This document shows positions 57,308-64,000 of a stretch of 64,000 nucleotides of DNA, in pieces. Each line of letters starts with the position of its first letter. The first letter of the stretch is position 1. A program made the position numbers and the translations under genes. The stretch is from Corella eumyota (Eukaryota > Chordata > Ascidiacea > Phlebobranchia > Corellidae): contig OY720101.1 in assembly GCA_963082875.1 (NCBI GenBank), positions 8,928,001-8,992,000 of the forward strand, read 5' to 3'. The notes beneath the pieces were generated by a model. It was not told the DNA's origin. It did no database searches and was given only the letters and a program-made list of their open reading frames with translations.

Positions 57308-60300
57308 TTTAAAACTTTTTTTTTTTATTGGTCCGTAAGGTGGCGGTAGTAATGAGTATTTTTTTCTGTCAGTTCTTATTTTCTTGTATGAATTTGTTCG
57401 TTATATGCATTTAAAATTGTTAATTTAATACGTTGAGTGCAATTTTATTGTGATTTGGTGTTAAATTAAATTTACTTTTATTATTTGGTTTCTTTTGAAC
57501 TTTTATTATTAACTCTCACCTACTGTCTTCTATGCATCTTCTTTGTATGCCAGTCAGTTTTTTTGATTTTTTATGGGTACGGCTCGTAAACAAGCCTACT
57601 ATTAACAAATGTCAACAAAATTTGTTTACATAACAATCCTGTTGAATTCAAACAAACCCAGTCCCGTGTGAAATGTCATAGTTAAAAGGATCCGGCGTTT
57701 GGTTACTTTTCTCTGTACCTCACTTATTAGCTGAAGATTTAATATAGTGATAGACGATTTTTTTCAGGAAATTTGCCCGTTCAAACGCTGCCAACAGAGC
57801 ATTAATATTTGTTTACAAAGTGTCGTTACATCTTAACAAACCAGCAGTCTTCCAGCGCGCTTGTCAACACCTGAAATTATAAACTTTTACTTCTTGTCGA
57901 GCGCTTTCACGCCAACTCACCCGTGACCGGTAGAGGTCGTGAGAGATCTCCCTTGCGACGATTCTCCGCCCGACCGTGACGCCTTGTTTTCGCTTAAGGC
58001 CGTGACGTAAAATAACAACTTGTAATTTTTGTGGGCTAGGGAGTACCTAACAAATCCCACCTTTATTACTTAACTTAAATGGCTTTATTTGGCACACAAG
58101 GCACCCTTGTAGTCGTGCTGACCCCATCCAACCTTTTGTTACCCTAAGAGTGCTAATGTAACGATATTAGCCACCACTGTTTTAAAAGCTGCTGTGAAAT
58201 TTGGCACGTAGCAAAAAAGCTAAGTCACAGTTGATTTTTTTATGTCGAAAACATATTTTTATTACTTTCTCCTGTCATTTATAACTGTTTACCTTTAATT
58301 TACGATTTATTATACAAAATTGCACATCATGGACTTTGGCTAAGCCTTATTCACGTTAGGCAACAATAGAGAAATCAAGGATTTGGCGCAAACAAAGAAA
58401 CTAACTATTTAAAAACAATTGAAATATCAGTAAGCTATTCAATAAAGGATTACGCAACCACTTTTTGGGAGGTTAATTATAGGTTGCTGGTTATATTTTT
58501 AGCCCATTTTTTATTGTGAAAATCTATAAAATTTCTCAATAACTTCCACCTACGGTAAAATTTTAAAATGGAAGAAAGTAATTGTTGGAATTTGCATTGG
58601 GATTGCCAAGGGTTAAAAATTTGGTAGCATCTCTAAATGATATGCTTTCAAGTCATTCACATTAAATTCGCAACAACAAATTGATTTTGTAACAAAAACT
58701 TGTGAGAAGAAAAAGTCTAGCTTGACTCGGAGCAAGCTTAATGGAATTCTACTATTTTTGCTTTAATTTTCTTATGTTATTTCCTGTATTTCCATGTGCT
58801 GAGTTTAATTATTGTCACTTTGGTTTGTACGAATTGTTTATTTACAAATCCCAAGCAAATGTTTGCTACTGTTTTTCTGTCAGCCCCCTTAACAAAAGAT
58901 AACCATCAAAAAAGTGAAAACTGTCAAACGACATCATAGGGAGGCAACAAAGCGTGTCGGTTTCCCTTTAACATGTCCCCGTTTCAATTGTAAAGAACGA
59001 ATCCGATTGTTTGGAAATAAACTTAGAGTATTACAACGCCGGCATGCCGGACATATCTTTATGACGTTATAAGCGAATATAATTTTTCCAACAACGAAAA
59101 GATTGTTATTGGCGCTAAACGTGTAGGCTAAATTTGCCCCAACTGGTAAAAAAACGTTTTTATATTGTTTTTGTTTAAAAATTTAGTTAAATCGCGTTGT
59201 CGAATTTCTTGGTTTGTCCTAAAGTATGGTTTAAAAAATTATGACAACTAAAATTGTTTTATGAAACAATACCAAAAAATAAAAGTACAGACATTTAATA
59301 ATTTTCCAATAACTTTGACAATTATGATAAAATTAACCACCTTTTTTGAAAAATCGCAATTTTTCTGTTCGTTAAAAACACTTTACAATTGCTTACAAAA
59401 ATGGCGGAAAATGTCATCCTAAGTAAATACACTTATAACATACAGCTGGGCTGATGTACTTTAAGCTCTTAGGTTTTCCGAGCCGTGACAAAACACAATC
59501 AAAATGACGTAAAAGTGTGAAAGCTTTTTAAACAAAAATCAACATAAAATATAGAAACTTTTAGTTTTGTTTTTAATTTGCAACGATTTTTTTTAAAAAA
59601 TACGTAATGTTGTTAAGTGAATTTAAATTTTTGCGTAATCACTAATTTAAAGGTTAGTTTTGAAACCTAAAAAACACCCCAAAAACATATTTCTGGGAGG
59701 AATTTAAAAAAGAATGATTTGCACTTTCTATCAAATAAAAAAAGGCTTTATCAGCATGAATTGTCTTTTTTTTACTAAAAAAGTTGTTTTCAATCTAATT
59801 GCTCATGTTATGTAAGACAGATAAAAACTTCTAATCAAAATTTTGCTATATTTTGCAGGAGGTTTTGCTATGTTATTTAAATCTTTTTTTATTAAAACAC
59901 ATAGCTAATCAAACAGGTCATTAATTTTTGCATCAAAACAAATACTAAATTATCTGCCAAAATTAAATTGATACACTACCGACATACTTATTATATAACA
60001 TATCCAATTTGTTGTTAATTTATCAATATCATATAGAATCATCTTAATTCAAATGAACCGTAAGTGACCCTGTTGTTGTCATGGCTACGCTCTGTTGCTA
60101 AGAAATCAGATAAAGAATTACTTTTAAAATGTTTATTTTTAGACAATGACAAGTGCATACAGTAACGCTTAATAAATGGGTGACGAACTTATTATAAATA
60201 TAACAAGTTAACATTGTCCCACGTACGATGAATTCTTTATAAGTTTGGAGTCGCCAAAATTCCTACATTAATCATCAAAAAATCTGTTAGGAGAAATAAT

Positions 60301-63300
60301 ATTATTTTTTTCATAAAAGTGGTTTTAAAATTTGGAGTTAATTTTAAAAAAAAGTCAAACAAAGTGGTCACTTAAATTCAAAATTCTATTTTCACAAATT
60401 TAAATAGAAAACTGTTTTTTTTTTCAAGGGCCATCTTTTTCTCTTTAATATTGTAAACGCAGTTGACCTTATTAAAAATTTGATCCATCATTTTTAATTC
60501 ACGTGTTAGGACAGTTTCTATAAAGTGGGTAGTTCGAATTTTGTGGTAATTAATTTTATCTTTCGAAAAACTTTAAAAAAAATTTCAAATTTAAATTTTT
60601 GTTGTGATTTTTGGGGGCTTAGAGTGTAAGCCAAATTACTAAAATTTTTGCAGCGCCTACTGTATTTGCTTGACGCAAAACATATTTATACAGTTTAAGT
60701 AAAAAAATACATTTACCAAAAGTTGACGTGTTGGGTTTAGCTCACATTGCTGTTGCCCCGCAATAATTCTTTATTTATTTGCACATGTGATAACGCACAC
60801 GCTCATAAAACATTAGGAGCTACAAATTGACCCAAAATAGAAGGTCTAGACCTTTATGGCAGTGTATTTGTGACAGATTCCTTTACCAGATGAAAATTTT
60901 GCTAAATTTAACCGTCGGCCCGTTTCCGTTGGCTGACAATAGGAAATATGGAATTGTCATAACTGGATATTAGCGTGATTCCGATGTCGTGTCAATCCGG
61001 AGCCCAGATAGCATTGTTAACCATAACTCCCGCTAAATAAACAGCTAATTCTGCGACAGTACAACAATATAGGTGACGTAACCAATTCAGTAGTGTTTTC
61101 GCAATGTTTTGCCACAGCATAAGCCCATTTGTTGGCATTTTTGTCATAAACTTCCCTCATGGCGTGCGAAAATACAAAGGAACAAATCCGATAATGTATC
61201 TGATTAATCCCCGCATTCACATCACCTTACGCAGCAAGTTGTTACGAAAGCCCAAAAACGACAGACGCGCGCGTCCATTTTTTATAAAATTTCCTATATC
61301 ACATTGTTAGTGTGTTGGTCATCTGTTCTCAATTTAAAAATTGCTTATTAAAAAAAAGCTAAAAAGGCAATATTAGAAATGTGGATTTTAAATGATTTGC
61401 TTTTTATTTATCTGCAAGAAAAATATAATGATGTATAGGTATAATATTTCCAATTATTGTGAGTAGTTAATGTATCGTATATTTAATTTACATCTAAAAT
61501 ATCTGACCGTGTGGTATTGGAAAAAAATTTCTTATTACTCTTCATATCTTTTAAAATCAAATTAATTGTTTGTTTTTCAAAAAAAAATCTAATTAAAATA
61601 ATAGTGGTTATTTAATAAAAAAACAATCAATACACATAAAAATATTTGTTGTTAATATTTAAAATAATTTTTTCATTCTTTTTTCTTTGTAAAAAATCTG
61701 CCTTAACAACATTATCATAACCTAAAACTTCGTTTCTGGCCTAAGTTTTCTTGATATTTACATGCAGTCGAAATTAAATGCAAGGTTGTTGTTTTGGCAA
61801 CAGTCGGGATCGAACCCAGACATCACCGATAATATTATACCCACTTTACTATATGTGGCAGTTTAATTCCTAATTTTATAATTAAAACAGGTATTTTTTA
61901 TCATAATGTTTTTTTTAACATATTATGCAGGAATTTTACTTTTTAGTAAAAATTATGTCGTTTTTACAATAAAATTTTAACAGAAACTATGTCATTTTAA
62001 GAAACTAAAAACGAATTAAGGCAATTATAATTCAAAGAAAGGCTTGTTTTAAATTTAAGCCTTTTAATTTGATTACCAGCCAATTAAGTAGATACATTTA
62101 CGCTTTTTGTTTTGTTGAACAACGTTACATGTATGGTGCACACATCACGAAAACACTTATAACTTAAGACCTGTTATTAAAGGATGTCACAATGCTATTA
62201 AAAGTTGTGTTGTCTGACTGATGTAAGCCTAATTTTTATAAAATAACAGTAGATTTAGATATGCTATAGTCAGGAATTGGTTTTAAAAAACGGTAACATT
62301 TTCAACTAAGTGTTTTGCCTGTAGTGAACTGCATTTATGTACAGACGTAGGCCTTTCAATTTGTTGGTTGTTAAAATACACCCTTATCAATTGTTAAATG
62401 TAACTGACAAATAGCAAAAATTGAGTCAAATCTATTTTAAGGGGAATTTACGTAAAGCTATCTGGCTGCATGTAATTTAGCAATTGAGTGTAGGGGATAA
62501 TTTGATTGCGTGCTGCATACCAATCGGGCAAACGTTTAGTAACATTCTATTAGGGGGCTATTCTGTAAACTATTACCAGGTGTCAAATGAAATTATGGTC
62601 GTTTAAATTGACCAGTATTGTGCTAGTTTATATAGCGTAGATCTTGAATACGGTAGGTAGTACTTTGCAAGTAATTTGACAGTCGTCAATGGAATTTGGA
62701 ACTGTGGAATTAGCTTGCACTGTATAAACTTTGGATAATTTAAAGTGCCAGTTATATAAAGGTCAAAATAAATCCGTGACAATTCATAGAAATAATATAA
62801 AATATATTTCGTCACAAATCAAAAAAATAAAATGTAGTACTTAATAGAAAAAGAATTATTTATTAAAATCACCATGTGAGTTACGTAAGAAAATCTCAAT
62901 TTTTGATTGATCGATTTGTTAATTGTTTTAAAGAATGACGTAAATATTGCATACATGCCAATATTATTAAATGTATAGCTCAAAATTTGTAACCATAAAA
63001 ATCCTATTGATTAAACCTATACGCGTTAATCATAATACTATGCCTTGGACTAGATGATTTGTCTAAGCCTAATCAACAACTCCGCTAAACGCGGTGTCAA
63101 ATGACATCCGAAAGGAAGTAGTCCTCCCTACCCATGTTCGGCGTACGCTAACTCGAAAGTGAATATCGTATCACCTGTTTAAAAGGTAGGCCCGAAACAT
63201 TGCAAATCGCCCGTAACGGCTTGCTTGTCTGGTCTCTTTCATAAGAGGTCCGAAACATGTTGCGCTCGCCAGTTTTCCTACTTGTTTTCCAATTGGAGCA

Positions 63301-64000
63301 CTTAAACGGGCAATATCATCACACCTATCAGCCCGAGAATGAATATTTCATGTTAAAATTAATGTCTACAACTTGGTAGGGGAGCTATGTCGTCGGGTTC
63401 AATTATCCGCAACCATAGGGACCTATACATAGGCCCTGTTTTGCGTGAGCCTGAAGTTTCGCAAGCTTTCTCACGCCCTAGTCTCAAGACATGTATCCTA
63501 AGATAGTTGAAAAAAAAATCAAACTGGTATTGCAACATATTGTGAATTAATAAATTAGTTTTAAGAATTAAGCAGTCGTATATACATATTAATTTTTTAT
63601 TCGAGTCATATGAGAATTTAATCTTTTTTTTTAATCAGATGATAAAAACTTATTTATATTTCAAACTTATCAGAACAGTATACGAATAACAACTAGCTTT
63701 ATCGATATTTTTTAATCAATTCGACTCTAATTACTAAAAATAAATAATTATCAATGTTTTCCCAGCTTTTTTCAGACCACAGGGTTAAGGTCTTAAGACC
63801 ATCTACCTTGTTTTGTGTAAAAAATACGAAGAGTTAACTTGAATTTTTCCTCCCAATAAAAAATCTTAATCGGTAAGTACCTAAATTCATTTATATTTTT
63901 TAATGGTTACATTAATTCTTCGTGGTACATTAAAAAAATAAAAACAACTTGAACTTATATATTTGTTGTGATAATATATGTATGTTAATTTTCCAGTCAC
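57308..64000. other. Gene-free interval at the right end
   Basis: About 6.7 kb with no exon I can support. GC-richer islands lie at about 57880-58020, 58900-59120 (with the perfect palindrome CCGGCATGCCGG at 59039-59050), 60880-61290 and 63060-63480. They stand out from the AT-rich background and could be regulatory DNA of a gene to the right. A tRNA-like remnant lies at 61795-61862. Confidence 0.55.
61795..61862 (-). mobile_element. tRNA-like fragment, probably a SINE head
   Basis: On the minus strand it shows an A-box-like ATAGTAAAGTGGGTATA, then a good B box GGGTTCGATCC. The arms do not pair into a full cloverleaf and no acceptor stem is convincing, so it is treated as a remnant rather than a working tRNA gene. 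Confidence 0.4.

Noticed and set aside
61017-61310. Overlapping frames of 67-68 codons on both strands
   Set aside because: They lie in a GC-richer patch where chance frames are longer; no motif, no splice partners.
61795-61862. Possible functional tRNA gene on the minus strand
   Set aside because: Good B box, but acceptor and anticodon stems do not pair convincingly.
1-64000. CRISPR arrays, bacterial operons or viral elements
   Set aside because: No regularly spaced repeats; all genes are intron-bearing or eukaryotic families; no reverse transcriptase, integrase or capsid motif was seen.

Overview
The window looks like nuclear DNA of an invertebrate chordate, most likely an ascidian tunicate of the Ciona type. 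This is an inference from four things: AT-rich sequence, short GT-AG introns (mostly 60-600 bases), chordate-type proteins (a pannexin, an adenosine-type receptor, JAM-like immunoglobulin proteins), and two genes overlapping in an operon-like way. No sequence search could be run, so species and orthology are read by eye from motifs. No retrovirus, Polinton or other virus-like element was recognised.

Region 1 (1-12.2 kb) is a recent tandem duplication with two pannexin-like channel genes. Both can be assembled through all their exons with intact reading phase. Each also carries an older internal duplication of an exon pair that lengthens the cytoplasmic loop. Copy 1 has since gained a SINE and a roughly 1 kb element with inverted-repeat arms, and copy 2 keeps both empty sites. 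The right edge of the duplicated block lies inside the signal-peptide exon of the next gene.

Region 2 (12.2-20.1 kb) holds two related JAM/CTX-type cell-surface genes with two Ig domains each. The first ends in a short hydrophobic tail that suggests a GPI anchor. The second has a membrane helix, a cytoplasmic tail and a possible C-terminal PDZ ligand. Region 3 (20.1-26.1 kb) is gene-poor and contains three head-to-tail copies of a second tRNA-derived SINE family.

Region 4 (26.1-57.3 kb) is gene-dense: an adenosine-receptor-like GPCR with a very long third intracellular loop; DPH3 overlapping a mitochondrial-type rRNA methyltransferase (MRM1-like); a ceramide synthase of the CERS1 type; a small membrane-ended sulfotransferase-fold gene on the minus strand; intronless PRIMPOL; intronless WIPI2-like ATG18 on the minus strand; TUBGCP3 (20 coding exons); and RNF25 (7 coding exons). 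Apart from DPH3/MRM1 these are unrelated housekeeping genes. Copies of a roughly 290-base tRNA-derived SINE are scattered through the introns, most densely in TUBGCP3.

Region 5 (57.3-64 kb) has no recognisable gene. It contains a few GC-richer islands and one tRNA-like remnant, and may be the regulatory flank of a gene beyond the window.
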